Assembly (NCBI GenBank): GCA_021295655.1
Contig: JAGWBX010000040.1
Location: forward strand, 1-38,744
Length of the DNA stretch: 38,744 nucleotides
From: Candidatus Latescibacterota bacterium
GTDB lineage: Bacteria > Latescibacterota > UBA2968 > GCA-2709665
Direction of reading: 5' to 3'
Positions within the stretch are counted from its first letter, which is position 1; every line of letters begins with the position of its first letter. The position numbers and the translations under genes are program-made. Under the pieces are notes generated by a model. It ran no database searches. It was not told the origin of the DNA and was given only the letters and a program-made list of their open reading frames with translations. Positions 24,789 to 38,499 of this stretch are shown piece by piece.

Positions 24789-27700
24789 TTATCTTAACAG
24801 CCCCGAGTACTTAAAGGTCATGATATAGTCCTGCGAGCCCTGCCTCCTGGCCAGGGGTCGGTTGTCGTAAACGTCCCACCCGAATCCAAAGAGAAACTGG
24901 TCCTTATAAAAGGAGATGGCCACGCCCAGAGAAATGGCCAGTGAGTTCTCGGTTGAAAGGGCTTCGAGGACGTTGCCGATAGCGGTCAGATGGATGCCGG
25001 AAACCGACGGGTTATCCACGTTGTGCCACCCGGCAAAAGCAAGTCCGGGCAGGCCGATCAGGCGCTCGGTATGACCCCTGACGGGATTGCCGTCCGCGTC
25101 TGTATATTCGCGTCCGGGGCGAATCGCCAGAACGGAAACCAGCGGTCTGGCCTCGAACTCCCACTTCCACCCGCCGGCTTCCAGAAGCTGCGCCACGCTC
25201 TGTGGCGCGGCACCCGCGTAACTTCGGGTTGTGATCTTGAGTCTCACCCGTCGGGTGTCTTTTTCCGATAACTGCAGATTGAGATCTTCGGCCGGAACGC
25301 GGTCACCGCTCGACTCGTAAATTATGACCTTCTTCCTCTTGGTACTGCCTCTGGGCGCGTAGTTTTCGTCGAGACGGGTCCATTCGACAACCATTTCACG
25401 CCCGATCAGCGCGCGACGCAGCGAGTCGGGAATCGCGAAGGCCACGTCCACTCGGGTGCCGTCCTTCTGCACGATGGGGTCATTATTCCAGCCAACGGCC
25501 AGACGCTGTGTTTTTTCATCGCGCGAGACCAGGACCTCTACAATCTGTGCGAGGTCGACGTCCGCAAGCACCCCGCGCCCTTTGTATTCGAGCGGCCGCG
25601 CCCGGTCCTTGAAGTCATTGCTGACCAACCAGACGGATCCCCGGCGTTCACCCAGGGCGTTGGGCGCAAAAAGAAGTCTGAGACGCGCGGAACCCCCCGG
25701 GGCGAGCGCGAATTGCGCCGGCTCCACGCGGGCTTCCTTGCTCTGGGGATGCGCTTCGACCTGCAGTTCGGTATCGCCCACGTTTGTGGCCACGAAGGTC
25801 CGTTCCACGTCTTCGCCCAGGACCGCGTAGCCGAAATCGACGACCCCCGCCGGGTTCAACTCGATTTCTGCGCCCACGCCGCTGCCCTTGAGCAGGACGT
25901 CAAGCGCCATTTTTTCACCCGCGCCCAGACCGTCGATGCGCAAGGTCCCTGAGACTGCTCCTCGGGAGGACGGACTGAACGCCAGGTGCAACGGCAGTGC
26001 GCGCTGGCTATGGGCAGGCAACAGGAACGTGTTGCCCGCGTCGACCGGGGAGTTGACGGTGAATTCGGTACTCGTCAGGCGAAGCTGGTGAATCTCGAAA
26101 TCGGCGTTGCCCACATTGGTGAGCTCGACGACTCTGGGGCTGCTTTCTCCAACGGCGACGCGCCCGAAGTCCACCGTTGCCGGACTGAGGGCGAAAAACC
26201 GGCCTACGCCCTGCAAGCGCACCGTCTGACGCCGGCCCTGGGCCTGAACGTGGAGTACTGCCTGGCGAGCACCGGCTTCTCTGGGCGAGAAGCTCAGCGC
26301 CAGCCGGGCGCTCGCGCCGGGTTGAACGAGGACGGAGTGCTGCGCAAGACCGAATTCAGCGCCCTCATCCGCCGCGACGGAGACCTCCACAACACCCGGC
26401 CGGCCTCCCCGGTTCCACAGGATCAGATGGTCGCGGGAGGTCTCGCCAATGGCCACGCTGCCGAAGTCAATGTCCCCACTGACAATCTCGATGCGCGGCG
26501 GGTTGACGCGGCCGCGACCTGTCAGGGGGATGGCGACCTCGACAGCTTCCGGGTCGCTGGTTTGCACGCGCAGAACACCACTGTGGGGCCCCTCGCTTCG
26601 GGGAACAAAGGCCGCGCTCAGGGCGAACCGTCCCTGGGGCGCAACGGTCGCCGGCGAGTCTGCCGTGCCGAGGACGTAGGCTGCGCCTTCAATAATGGCG
26701 CTTTCAACCCGTAGCGCGACCTGGCCCTGATTGAGGACGGTCACGTGGCGCGTCATGCGCTGCCCTACGTTTACGGAGCCAAAATCGAGGCCCACCCGCG
26801 GCAGGGGCGAAAATACGGCGCGCGGCGCCAGATCCCCGAAGTCGGTTGCGGAGACCACCAATTCCGTTGCAACCGACCCCGCGCGCGTGGGAACGAACGT
26901 AACGTCTATCCGCGTTTCACCGCCGGGGGCGGGCCACGGGACAACACCGCCCTCAACGTGAAAGGGACCTTGCGGACCGGCGATCTTCATCGGCCCGGCC
27001 GTAACGGGCCCGGCGCCGGTGTTCCTGACGACAACGACCGCTGTCGCCGCTTGACCCACGGGTATTGCACCGAAATCCAGACCTCCGGCCGGCAGGATTG
27101 CCGCCTTCGCCTCCGGCAGCGACGAAAAGACGGTGCGCGGCGCCTGGCCGCTCCCTCGCAGAGTAATGGACCATGTCCCGAAGTCGGCCGTGGAGATCAC
27201 CATTTCCGTAGCAACAGACCCCACGCGAGTGGGGGCGAACGTAACGTCTATCCGCGTTTCACCGCCGGGGGCGGGCCACGGGGCAACACCGCCCTCAACG
27301 CGAAAGGGATCCTGCAGACCGGCAACTTTCATCGGCCCGTCCCCCACGGCCGTGCTGCCGGTGTTCTTGACGACGACGACCGCCGTTGCCGCCTGTCCAA
27401 CGGGTATTGCACCGAAATCCAGCCCTTTTGCAGGCAGGATCGCCAGCCTTGGGGGAACGACCACCGCCTGAATCGGTACCGACAGGTGCTGGTCCATGAA
27501 CCGGGAAACGATCCGCAACGTCAATTCGCCAACGTGCCGACCGACCGCGTTTGCAAGGAAGCGCACCTCGACGCGGCCGGCGCCCTTCGCATCCAGGCGC
27601 AGTGTATCCGCTCCTGCGGCAAAACCGCTGCCGCTGATGCCGAGAATCACGCTGAGCGCTTCGTCATGCAGGTTTTCGAGATCAACGGACCCGTTGGCTT

Positions 27701-27827
27701 CCGCCCCCACGTCGACCTCGCCCAGGTCGAGCGCCTCCGGGGCAATGGCGAGGGGTTGGGCGCGAAGTCCCGCTGTAAGGCAAAGGAGAGCGAGAAGAAA
27801 GAAGATTGCAGATCGTCCAGGCCGCAT
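24789..27827 (-). CDS. Secreted ASH-repeat (choice-of-anchor D-like) protein
   Basis: From ATG 27827 the product is 1012 residues with a signal peptide (MRPGRSAIFFLLALLCLTAG, cleavage near LRAQ). About seven ASPM-SPD2-Hydin-type modules, each with a L/V-D-F-G-x-V/I-x-V-G core, start near residues 24, 134, 248, 344, 453, 550 and 662. The C-terminal 260 residues are non-repetitive and end in barrel-like alternation (FYKDQFLFGFGWDVYD), perhaps an outer-membrane anchor. Modules two and three are near-identical (342-base unit). The frame extends to 27935. It is likely a surface or periplasmic scaffold; the ligand is unknown. No good ribosome site is seen at 27827. Confidence 0.85.
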   Translation of the reverse strand: MRPGRSAIFFLLALLCLTAGLRAQPLAIAPEALDLGEVDVGAEANGSVDLENLHDEALSVILGISGSGFAAGADTLRLDAKGAGRVEVRFLANAVGRHVGELTLRIVSRFMDQHLSVPIQAVVVPPRLAILPAKGLDFGAIPVGQAATAVVVVKNTGSTAVGDGPMKVAGLQDPFRVEGGVAPWPAPGGETRIDVTFAPTRVGSVATEMVISTADFGTWSITLRGSGQAPRTVFSSLPEAKAAILPAGGLDFGAIPVGQAATAVVVVRNTGAGPVTAGPMKIAGPQGPFHVEGGVVPWPAPGGETRIDVTFVPTRAGSVATELVVSATDFGDLAPRAVFSPLPRVGLDFGSVNVGQRMTRHVTVLNQGQVALRVESAIIEGAAYVLGTADSPATVAPQGRFALSAAFVPRSEGPHSGVLRVQTSDPEAVEVAIPLTGRGRVNPPRIEIVSGDIDFGSVAIGETSRDHLILWNRGGRPGVVEVSVAADEGAEFGLAQHSVLVQPGASARLALSFSPREAGARQAVLHVQAQGRRQTVRLQGVGRFFALSPATVDFGRVAVGESSPRVVELTNVGNADFEIHQLRLTSTEFTVNSPVDAGNTFLLPAHSQRALPLHLAFSPSSRGAVSGTLRIDGLGAGEKMALDVLLKGSGVGAEIELNPAGVVDFGYAVLGEDVERTFVATNVGDTELQVEAHPQSKEARVEPAQFALAPGGSARLRLLFAPNALGERRGSVWLVSNDFKDRARPLEYKGRGVLADVDLAQIVEVLVSRDEKTQRLAVGWNNDPIVQKDGTRVDVAFAIPDSLRRALIGREMVVEWTRLDENYAPRGSTKRKKVIIYESSGDRVPAEDLNLQLSEKDTRRVRLKITTRSYAGAAPQSVAQLLEAGGWKWEFEARPLVSVLAIRPGREYTDADGNPVRGHTERLIGLPGLAFAGWHNVDNPSVSGIHLTAIGNVLEALSTENSLAISLGVAISFYKDQFLFGFGWDVYDNRPLARRQGSQDYIMTFKYSGLLR
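26840..27432 (-). repeat. Tandem 342-base internal duplication in the ASH gene
   Basis: Sequence at 26840-27090 recurs at 27182-27432 with a constant 342-base offset (114 codons). One block of 46 bases, 26895-26940 versus 27237-27282, is identical. The later copy has lost part of its 3' end: the segment TWSITLRGSG is absent and the frame rejoins at a shared PRxVFS motif. This indicates recent unequal crossover within the gene. Confidence 0.85.
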
Positions 27828-28009
27828 GAATGCCGATTTACAGGGTTGTTTGTGACCCGCGTTGGAGAGAAGCCGTAGACAACCCCTGAGGGATTCCCGG
27901 CGCCGATTCAGGCGACACTCATTCTGTGCGTACATAAGTCCGGATTACCTGCCGTGTCAGGTGGAGGAAAGCGGCTGCACACACGGCCGCGTCGATACCA
28001 ATATACAAA

Positions 28010-28045
28010 AGGGGGGCGCGGAATTCAATCCGTCCCCCTCTTTCT
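28010..28045 (-). terminator. Intrinsic terminator (minus strand)
   Basis: Read on the minus strand, GGGGG then CGG pair with CCG then CCCCC across an ATTGAATT loop, followed by TTTTG. It lies 60 bases after the frameshifted small gene at 28105-28331 and probably ended it. Stem mismatches reduce confidence. Confidence 0.6.
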
Positions 28046-28071
28046 TGACGACCGTTACGCCCCGTTTCAGG
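28045..28071. repeat. Dispersed repeat, core-only copy C
   Basis: These 27 bases differ by one base from the core of copy A (2373-2399) and by one from copy B (38598-38624). The left and right parts of the element are missing and the outer arm of the hairpin is lost. It looks like a decayed or partial copy. Confidence 0.75.
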
Positions 28072-28104
28072 TGATTTTGCCATCCTCATTCCGATGTAAG
28101 ATCC

Positions 28105-28331
28105 TCAACCGCTGTCGTTTCGGCGCCTGGCGCGGGCACCTTCGGCATCCGCCTTCTCCCGCGCTGCCAGTTGTTCCGCGGTGGGAACATACTGGCCTGC
28201 TCTCCTGTCGTCTTCGTCACTGAAGGGCGTGCCGTCGGCATGCCAGGCGCGGCCGACGATCGGGTCAAAGAATCTTTCACCTTTACGTCCAGAATCTCAT
28301 TTATCCATGCGGTACCAGGCACCTTTTTCAT
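28105..28331 (-). pseudogene. Frameshifted small gene, unknown family
   Basis: GAGGAG lies six bases before ATG 28331. The opening reads MKKVPGTAWINEI in that frame. From about 28297 to 28273 the better coding frame changes, giving SGRKGERFFDPIVGR, AWHADGTPFSDEDDRRAGQ and YVPTAEQLAAREKADAEG, ending at TGA 28105-28107. The original frame instead turns Pro/Ser/Arg-rich and unlikely. A single-base indel explains both. The acidic then Ala/Glu/Arg tail recalls C-termini of Uma2-type endonucleases, but this is weak. I do not recognise the family. A terminator follows. Confidence 0.6.
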
Positions 28332-28943
28332 GCAGGCTCCTCACCGGGCATAGCGGTCTGTAGTTAGTGGCCAATCCGTATCCTTTCGCCCTGATCAGGC
28401 CATCCATGAACGGCATAAGGGTGCAATTTAGCGTGAATAAAATCGCAAAAAAAGGCGGTTTCCTTACCCAAGGCATTGTATTATATTGTGGTTACGCAAA
28501 TCACGATAACACAATGAAACAGCGGGAAACGACCGTGGAAGATCAGGATAAACCTCTCAGGGTGTCTTTCGAAATTCTTCCCGGTAAGCCGGTAGAATCC
28601 ACCTTCAACGGGGCGTCCTGAGCAGCCTGCCTGTGCGGGTACGCTCGCAAACACACGACAGCGTTGTGATGCTGTCTCGTGACGTGGCGGGCTGTTTATT
28701 TCGAATTCGGGCTGATCCGTCACAGCCCGGGCACTGCATGGCGACAACCGAACGGATAATAATGCGATTTGTAGCACATTGCGGCCCGGAACAGCCAAAA
28801 AGCCATCCGCACTGGTGCGGGCCCTTCGATACCACCGAATCAGGGCCTTCCCGTAACGCGTTGCGCTGCGCTTCGCCCGGTGGAGACCGGCTTCGGCCCG
28901 GATCCCGCGGCGCCGGCGGAACGGCGGAGGAGGCAGGGCACCG
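28332..28943. other. Long intergenic region upstream of metH
   Basis: No gene is convincingly supported in these 612 bases. A 35-residue ORF at 28514-28621 (start MKQRETTVEDQDK) follows an A+T-rich patch with TATTATATT and might be a remnant. CGCACAGGCAGGC (reverse) near 28624-28637 repeats the arm at 876-888. The last 150 bases are rich in G+C hairpins. I looked for cobalamin, SAM and SAH riboswitch cores before metH and did not find a complete one. Confidence 0.5.
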
Positions 28944-32787
<3,844 letters not shown>

Positions 32788-32795
<8 letters not shown>

Positions 32796-34632
32796 CCTGC
32801 GCGAGATGCTTGCCGACGGACGGGTCCTGGTGACAGACGGCGCCATGGGCACGGTGCTCTATGAACGGGGCGTGTTCGTGAACGTCTGCTACGACGAACT
32901 CAACGCGACGCACCCGGAACTCGTGGGGAAGGTGCACGCGCAATACCTCCACGCCGGGGCGGACATCCTGGAGACGAACACCTTCGGCGCGAACCCGGTG
33001 AAACTCTCGTCGTACCGTCTTGAGGACCGCACCGAGGAACTGAACTGTCTCGCCGCCGGGATCGCCGTGCGGGCGGGGAGGGGACGGGCGGTGGTGACGG
33101 GCGCGATCGGGCCGCTGGGGATTCGGGTCGAGCCGTTGGGGCCCACGTCCCTGGAGGAGGCTCGGGAGTACTTCGGCCGTCAGGTGGACGGGCTGCTGGC
33201 GGGTGGCGTGGACGGGTTCATCCTGGAGACCTTTTCCGACTTGGCCGAACTGGAGCAGGCGTTCCGGGCGGTGAAGAGCCGGTGCGATCTTCCCGTGATC
33301 GTCCAGGTTACGGTGGAAGGCGACGACGGCAAGACGGCTTCGGGCGCTTCGGCCGAGTAGGCCGCACGTGCGGCGGATAACTGGGGCGCCGACGTGGTGG
33401 GCCTCAACTGCTCAATCGGCCCGGCGGTTGTGCTGGAGGCGCTGGAGGGCATGGCCCGGGTCACCTCCCGTCCCCTCTCGGCCCAGCCCAACGCGGGGTC
33501 CCCCACTTTGGTGCGCGAACGCAAGATGTACCTCACGCGGCCCGACTACATGGCGCAATATGCGCGCCGCCTCATCGAAGCGGGCGCGCGGATCGTGGGC
33601 GGCTGTTGCGGAACGACCCCCGAGCACATCCGCCGCATCAGCGAGCAGGTCGCCGCCAGCCAGCCGCGCTCGACGTCGGTTCGGGTTACCCGCGAAACGG
33701 CCATCGACGTGGACGGGAAGCCGAAGCCGCCGCTGGCAACGCGTTCCGCCCTCGGCCGCCGGTTGGCACGGGGCGACTTCGTCACCTCGGTTCAGATCCT
33801 CCCTCCGCGGGGATGGGATACCACAGCACTCGTGAGGGACTGCCGCGCGCTGGGCGCAGCCGGGGCCGATGTGATCGCCGTACACGAGGACCGCGGCGCC
33901 GCGCGGCTCGGCGTGTTCGCCGCTGCCGCATCAATCGCGCGCTCCTGCCCGGGCATCGAGCCCCTGGTCCACTATACCTGTCGGGACCGCAAGCTCACCC
34001 GGATGATGAGCGACCTCCTGGGTGCGGCCGCGACCGGCCTGCACAACGTTCTGCTCCTGACGGGCGATCCTCCGGGACCCGATCACTACCCCGACTACCA
34101 GTCTGTTGTCGACGTCGACTCGATCGGTCTCACGAATGTTGTGACGGGACTGAACGCCGGAATCGGTCCCTCCGGCAACGATCTGGGCGATCCGGCCGGT
34201 TTCGTGGCGGGCGTCGCGCTGAACCAGGCGGCCCACGACCGCATCCGGGAACTGGGCCGCTTCCACTGGAAGGTGGATGCCGGTGCTGATTTCGCCGTGT
34301 CTCAGCCGGTCTTCGACGCTGGCCAACTGCGGGGATTCCTGGCGGAAGTCGAGCAGAGAATCCCGGTGATCGCGGGCATTCTGCCACTCGAGAGCGCCCG
34401 CCAGGCGGAGTATCTGCAGAACGAGGTACCGGGCGTGCATGTGCCGGACGAGGTGGTGGAGAGGATGCGGCGTGCAGAGAGGCGAGGGGGTGGCGCGGCC
34501 GTGGCCGAGGGGGTGGCAATCGCGTGTGAAATTGCCGGAGAGGTGCGGGGCGAGGTCGCCGGGGTTCAGGTCTCGGCGATCCGTGCAGGGGTGGAAGCCG
34601 TGTTGGGCGTGGTGGAGGGGCTGAGGGGGTAA
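32788..34632 (+). pseudogene. Homocysteine methyltransferase/MTHFR bifunctional gene split by in-frame TAG
   Basis: From ATG 32788, a YitJ-like bifunctional protein of about 614 codons can be read if TAG codon 191 (33358-33360) is ignored. Both sides are the same frame and join smoothly: ASGASAE, stop, AARAADNWGADVVGLNC. The methyltransferase half runs from DGAMGTVLYERGV to about 290, with zinc ligands C208 and C273-C274, all after the stop. The MTHFR half has NVLLLTGDPPG and DAGADFAVSQPVFD. The stop therefore removes the whole zinc site from the first fragment. TAG ends several intact genes here, so recoding is unlikely. A nonsense mutation or a sequencing error is most likely. It overlaps metH by eight bases. 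Confidence 0.9.
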
Positions 34633-34707
34633 GGATGTTTACACGACGGCGACGGTGAACAGCTCAAGTCCTCGATTCAGTTGGAATACAATATGAAATC
34701 GGAGAAA

Positions 34708-35634
34708 TCATATTGATTGGCAAATGGAGATTCTCCCCAAACGCCCCACCACCTCACCACCCCGCAGGTTGCTCACATACACCTTCTCCGCCCCGGCGTC
34801 CCTGAGCCGGCGGATCGAGCGCGCGCAGACGTCGTCGGCGCTCATCCCGGCCGTGAACTCTGCCGTAATCTCGCGGGCCGGAACCGGGAAATAGCGGTTC
34901 AGATAACCGAGCGTGCGGGGATTGGCGCTGCGGTACAGGAACACGCCGTACACGACCGGAATGTCCACACCCAGGCGTTCCAACTCAGTGCGGAACAGCT
35001 TCACCTGGCCGAGCGAGTGGTGCGATACGATCTGCGTGAGGACGAAGTCGGCGTTGTAGTCCTGCGCGGCCACAAAGCGGGCCTGCTCGACCGGATCGCG
35101 GTGCGGGTTCGCCCATCCTCCAAGCGGGAACCCGGGCTGCACGCGTCGCAGGATGGCGCGCAGGTCGCTGCCGTGGGGAACGCATCGCTCGGGCCCGACC
35201 GTGGGGTCACCCCCCACCACGGCCACCCCTGCCACCCCCAATCCCACCGCTCTCTGCGCAAAGAGACGGCAATACTCCAGCGGGTGTTTGCACGTCAGAA
35301 AAGGCACCACCGTCTCCAGGTCCGCGGCGGCGCCAAGATTCGCGGTCAGATGGGCCAGGCTCTCCTCCTCCGGGTCTCCGGCGGCGTTGTCGGTGAGGAG
35401 GACGAAAGTTCCGTTGCGGGCGAGACGCCGGACCGAATGGTACATGTCGATCCAGACGTCAATGCCGCGGGCCGCGTCCAGACCCAGCCGGGGAGGCCGC
35501 AACTCGACGCCGACCAACGGCCCCGGTGCGCGCAATCGCGCCAGGATGCCGGTCGACGGGCCGGGGCGCACGTTCTCCGGGCGGCGGTGGACCTGGATCC
35601 CCCCTTCCCGGTCAGTCGATTGAGATATCATCAC
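34708..35634 (-). CDS. Methylenetetrahydrofolate reductase-family protein
   Basis: The 308-residue protein resembles MTHFR barrels: VGVELRPPRLGLD near the start, VPFLTCKHPLEYCRLFAQRA, GVAGVAVVGGDP, and GGWANPHRDPVEQARFVAAQ-x-Y-NADFVLTQIVSHH. It is convergent with the split methyltransferase/MTHFR gene and separated from it by 75 bases. Normal MTHFR reduces methylene-THF to methyl-THF with FAD, feeding MetH. It may be the functional reductase if the split gene is dead. GTG 35634 or ATG 35631 is the start, with GGGAG upstream. The sequence is diverged, so a related folate-barrel function is possible. Confidence 0.83.
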   Translation of the reverse strand: MMISQSTDREGGIQVHRRPENVRPGPSTGILARLRAPGPLVGVELRPPRLGLDAARGIDVWIDMYHSVRRLARNGTFVLLTDNAAGDPEEESLAHLTANLGAAADLETVVPFLTCKHPLEYCRLFAQRAVGLGVAGVAVVGGDPTVGPERCVPHGSDLRAILRRVQPGFPLGGWANPHRDPVEQARFVAAQDYNADFVLTQIVSHHSLGQVKLFRTELERLGVDIPVVYGVFLYRSANPRTLGYLNRYFPVPAREITAEFTAGMSADDVCARSIRRLRDAGAEKVYVSNLRGGEVVGRLGRISICQSI

Positions 35635-35781
35635 ATGTCAGCTCCCTGATCATCCAATGACCGAAACCGAGGCCGGCGTTCAGCCGCGGGACCGGTTCCA
35701 CGTCGCGCGTATCCGGTCCCGGCCGGCGGGACGTCCGGTGAGGAAAGAAGCGGCAATTGGACCGCTTTTCCACGGCCTTGT

Positions 35782-35963
35782 GTTTCAATCCATGTTCTGA
35801 TGGAAAATTCCCGGCCAGAGAATATAAGCCTTCCGTCCGGATTCCGATAATGGTGTTTCAACTCTTATTCCAATGGAAGTCTCTCACGGGACACCGACTG
35901 CCGGTCACCGGCCACTGCCTCTATGCGTTTCAATCCTTGCTCTGATGGATGATACCTGGCGGG
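35782..35963. CRISPR. Degenerate CRISPR-like array, three units
   Basis: Three related units start at 35782, 35855 and 35927, spaced 73 and 72 bases, as expected for a 37-base repeat and 36-base spacer. Shared pattern is GTTTCAATCC, then T-rich, then TGATGGA. Units differ at many positions, so the array is decayed. No cas genes are in the window. Part of the first spacer (35826-35838) reappears beside a related unit at the right edge, which a normal spacer would not do. The remainder of 35635-36118 has no gene I can support. Confidence 0.45.
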
Positions 35964-36118
35964 TTGTCGTCGCCTTTTTAAACAAAGTCGGCCAGATTTC
36001 GCAGCGCGTGAAGTGACGTACGGGCGCGGGCAGCCGCTTTGATCAGCCGACGGGAACGCCAGCCAGTCTCAATGATCCGGCTCGAATCCAACCGCGCGTC
36101 CCCGGCGATTTTGAGCGG

Positions 36119-38443
36119 TCAGTTGCCGGCGTCAATCTCGCGGATTGCAGCGGCCAGACGCCCCAGGCATACGGTGAGGAAAATTTCCTGGACAACGGGC
36201 GACTCTTGCCGCACCGGGCTGTTGATGAAGCGGCCGATGGCGGTGAGGACGACGTACACGGAGAGCACGTCGTAGGCCCGGTCGCTTGTGGCTGAAAGTC
36301 CATCGCGCACGGTGCGCACGATCTCCCGCATGGCCTGAACCAGCGGCTCGATGTTTTCCTCTTCATAAGCGACGACCGCCTCGCGGCAGAGGATCTTTAA
36401 CCGGGCGCGGTATCCTGCGTCGATGCAGCGGGCCCCTCCCAGGGCGCCCGTTGCCCGACGCAGCAGACGGGTGACGTCGGCGACACGGTCGGTATCCTCG
36501 CGCGAGAGCAGGCGATAGAACCCGTCGCCAGCGCCCAGCGCACGGCAGACCCCGTTGAGTAGTTGCATGCGCACGGCTGGAGATGGAAAATCGGGCAGGC
36601 GACCCAGCGCGGGTCTCACGATGCGGCGTTCCTGACGCTCGCTGAGCACGTCGACCAGCGTTGGAAACGTCAGGGGATCGAAATCGCTGCCAAAATGCCA
36701 GAACAGCAGCTCATGGACTTCGTCCCCACCGATGCTGGCCAGGCCGCGGATGGCGCTGATGCGCACCCGGGGATCGGCGTCGTCCAGCGCCTCGACCAGC
36801 GGATCGATACTCGTAGAGGAGCCGAGGCGGCCCAGTGCCTCGGCGGCTTCGCTGCGGATGTCCGAGGCCCCGTCGAGCAGTTCGCGCACCAGGGGCTCGG
36901 TGGCGCTTTCCGACCGGCTCTCGCCAAGGGCGCGGGCCGCGGCCTGGCGCACACGGGGACTGGCGTCCGCCAGGGCCTGGATCAACTGCTCGATGGCGAG
37001 AGGATTGCCCGAGCGACCCAGTGCCTCGGCGGCGTGCGCTCGGGTACCCTCAGCCGTGGCAAGGCTGAAGATGGAGGCATTGTAGGCGTAGCTGAGGACG
37101 TTGCCGCGCAACATCCGGGAGAGCAGGCTGCGCGAGGTTGAGGCCCGCGCGTCTCTGACGGTGCGGAGAATCAACAAAGGCGCCAGCCGGGTCAACGCGC
37201 TGAGGGCAAAGATGACCTGTAAATCGCCCATGGGCACGCCGAACACGGAAAAGCGCAAGCCCGCCATCCGGGCCACGAGCAGGCCGCCCAACAGGGGGCC
37301 GAACGCGCCCATTAAGTTGACCGTCACCGACCAGGCAGCCAGGTACATCGTGCGTCTCTCGCCCTGGGGCAACAGGCCGAAGAGGAGGGGGTTGATGCCC
37401 ACTCCGATCCCGGAGAAAAGAATGCCGCTCAGGACCAGGGCCACCGGCACCAGATGGTAAGCCTCCGGCTGGTTGAAAGCCCAGAGGCACGGAAGGAACG
37501 CAGCAGGCGTCATCAGGATTTGCAGGACGGGTCTGGCGCCGAAGCGGTCGATGAGGCCGGCCCAGAACCGGTAACCGGCGATGCTGGTCAGCATGAAAAG
37601 GGCGTTGAAAATCGAGACCTCCGTGTAGGAGATCTGCAGGCGGTCCAGCATGAAGACGCTGTAAAGCGGCCCGGCCAGCCCGACGCCAAAGGTCCACAGG
37701 CCGAAAAACAGGGCGGCGCGGCGGAAGTTGGCGTCGTGAAAGGGCTGCACAAGGTCGCGCAATCGCGTGCCCTGTTCGTCGGTGGCAGCCGCCCGTTGCG
37801 GAAAGGGGGCGCGGAGGAGGTTTAAGTAACCTGATAATCCAAAAAGCGACCCGACGGCAAAGACCCAGACAAAACCAGCGGGAAAAAGGTCGAGGAAATG
37901 GCCGATCGCAAAACCGGCGACCATAGCCACTATCGTGCTGACGATCGTCTGGCGGCTGGCGAAGCGCGCGCGGATATTCTCCGGAACCGCATTGGCGATC
38001 CAGGTGCTGTAAAAGGGCGAAATCGCGTAGCCGCAGAACAGGCTGAGGCAGACCATGGCCACCAGAGCCGGAAGCCTGTAGTGTTCCGGAACGAGGAGGG
38101 GGATGATCAGCGGCAGTCCGCGGAAGGCGATCTCAACGCAGCCGACGCCGATGACAAAGCGCTTCTTGTCGCGGACGCGGGCGCTCAGGAAGGGCACGAG
38201 CAATTGTGTCAGCGCGAGGAAGTACGCGGCAGAAGTAAAGAGGGCGATGAAGGCGCCGTCGGCCCCCAGGTACAGGGCAAATCCTGTAAAGGCGGCTGTC
38301 CCCAATCCGCAAGCCTGCCCCCAGGCACCCCACAAGCCACTGGCGACGATGAAGGACCGGAGTGCGCGATGCACCTGGCCGCGTGAGAGAGAAGGTTTAT
38401 TCTCCAAGGTGGAAGATCGCCTTGCGATGTCTGAAACGGACAA
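36119..38443 (-). CDS. MFS transporter fused to HEAT repeats
   Basis: The 774-residue protein starts at TTG 38443. Residues 25-430 form a 12-helix major facilitator transporter, for example FFGLWTFGVGLAGPLYSVFML and FSGIGVGINPLLFGLLPQG. From about 465 to 590 come at least three HEAT/PBS-type repeats with AAEALGRSG, AARALGES and AAEALGRLG spaced about 31 residues. The rest to 774 is helical and lacks membrane segments. HEAT repeats are protein-binding, so the cytosolic tail may regulate transport or dock a partner. The substrate is unknown. No good ribosome site is seen, so the N-terminus may differ. Confidence 0.88.
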   Translation of the reverse strand: MSVSDIARRSSTLENKPSLSRGQVHRALRSFIVASGLWGAWGQACGLGTAAFTGFALYLGADGAFIALFTSAAYFLALTQLLVPFLSARVRDKKRFVIGVGCVEIAFRGLPLIIPLLVPEHYRLPALVAMVCLSLFCGYAISPFYSTWIANAVPENIRARFASRQTIVSTIVAMVAGFAIGHFLDLFPAGFVWVFAVGSLFGLSGYLNLLRAPFPQRAAATDEQGTRLRDLVQPFHDANFRRAALFFGLWTFGVGLAGPLYSVFMLDRLQISYTEVSIFNALFMLTSIAGYRFWAGLIDRFGARPVLQILMTPAAFLPCLWAFNQPEAYHLVPVALVLSGILFSGIGVGINPLLFGLLPQGERRTMYLAAWSVTVNLMGAFGPLLGGLLVARMAGLRFSVFGVPMGDLQVIFALSALTRLAPLLILRTVRDARASTSRSLLSRMLRGNVLSYAYNASIFSLATAEGTRAHAAEALGRSGNPLAIEQLIQALADASPRVRQAAARALGESRSESATEPLVRELLDGASDIRSEAAEALGRLGSSTSIDPLVEALDDADPRVRISAIRGLASIGGDEVHELLFWHFGSDFDPLTFPTLVDVLSERQERRIVRPALGRLPDFPSPAVRMQLLNGVCRALGAGDGFYRLLSREDTDRVADVTRLLRRATGALGGARCIDAGYRARLKILCREAVVAYEEENIEPLVQAMREIVRTVRDGLSATSDRAYDVLSVYVVLTAIGRFINSPVRQESPVVQEIFLTVCLGRLAAAIREIDAGN

Positions 38444-38499
38444 CGGATGCAGCCTGTCGTTCTCTGTTTGGTTCTAACCTTGATTCGCTATTTTTCCGG

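Noticed and set aside
28514..28621. 35-codon open frame starting MKQRETTVEDQDK
   Set aside because: It is short, has no clear ribosome site and no recognised homology, so it is mentioned only within the intergenic entry.
33358..33360. TAG as pyrrolysine or reassigned amber codon
   Set aside because: Several intact genes here (cupin, first sulfatase-like gene, aldo/keto reductase, cassette genes) end in TAG, and no pyl genes are seen.
34689..34715. Perfect 8-base A+T-rich hairpin CAATATGA/TCATATTG between convergent genes
   Set aside because: It overlaps the stop of the minus-strand gene and has no T-run or G+C stem, so I do not call it a terminator.
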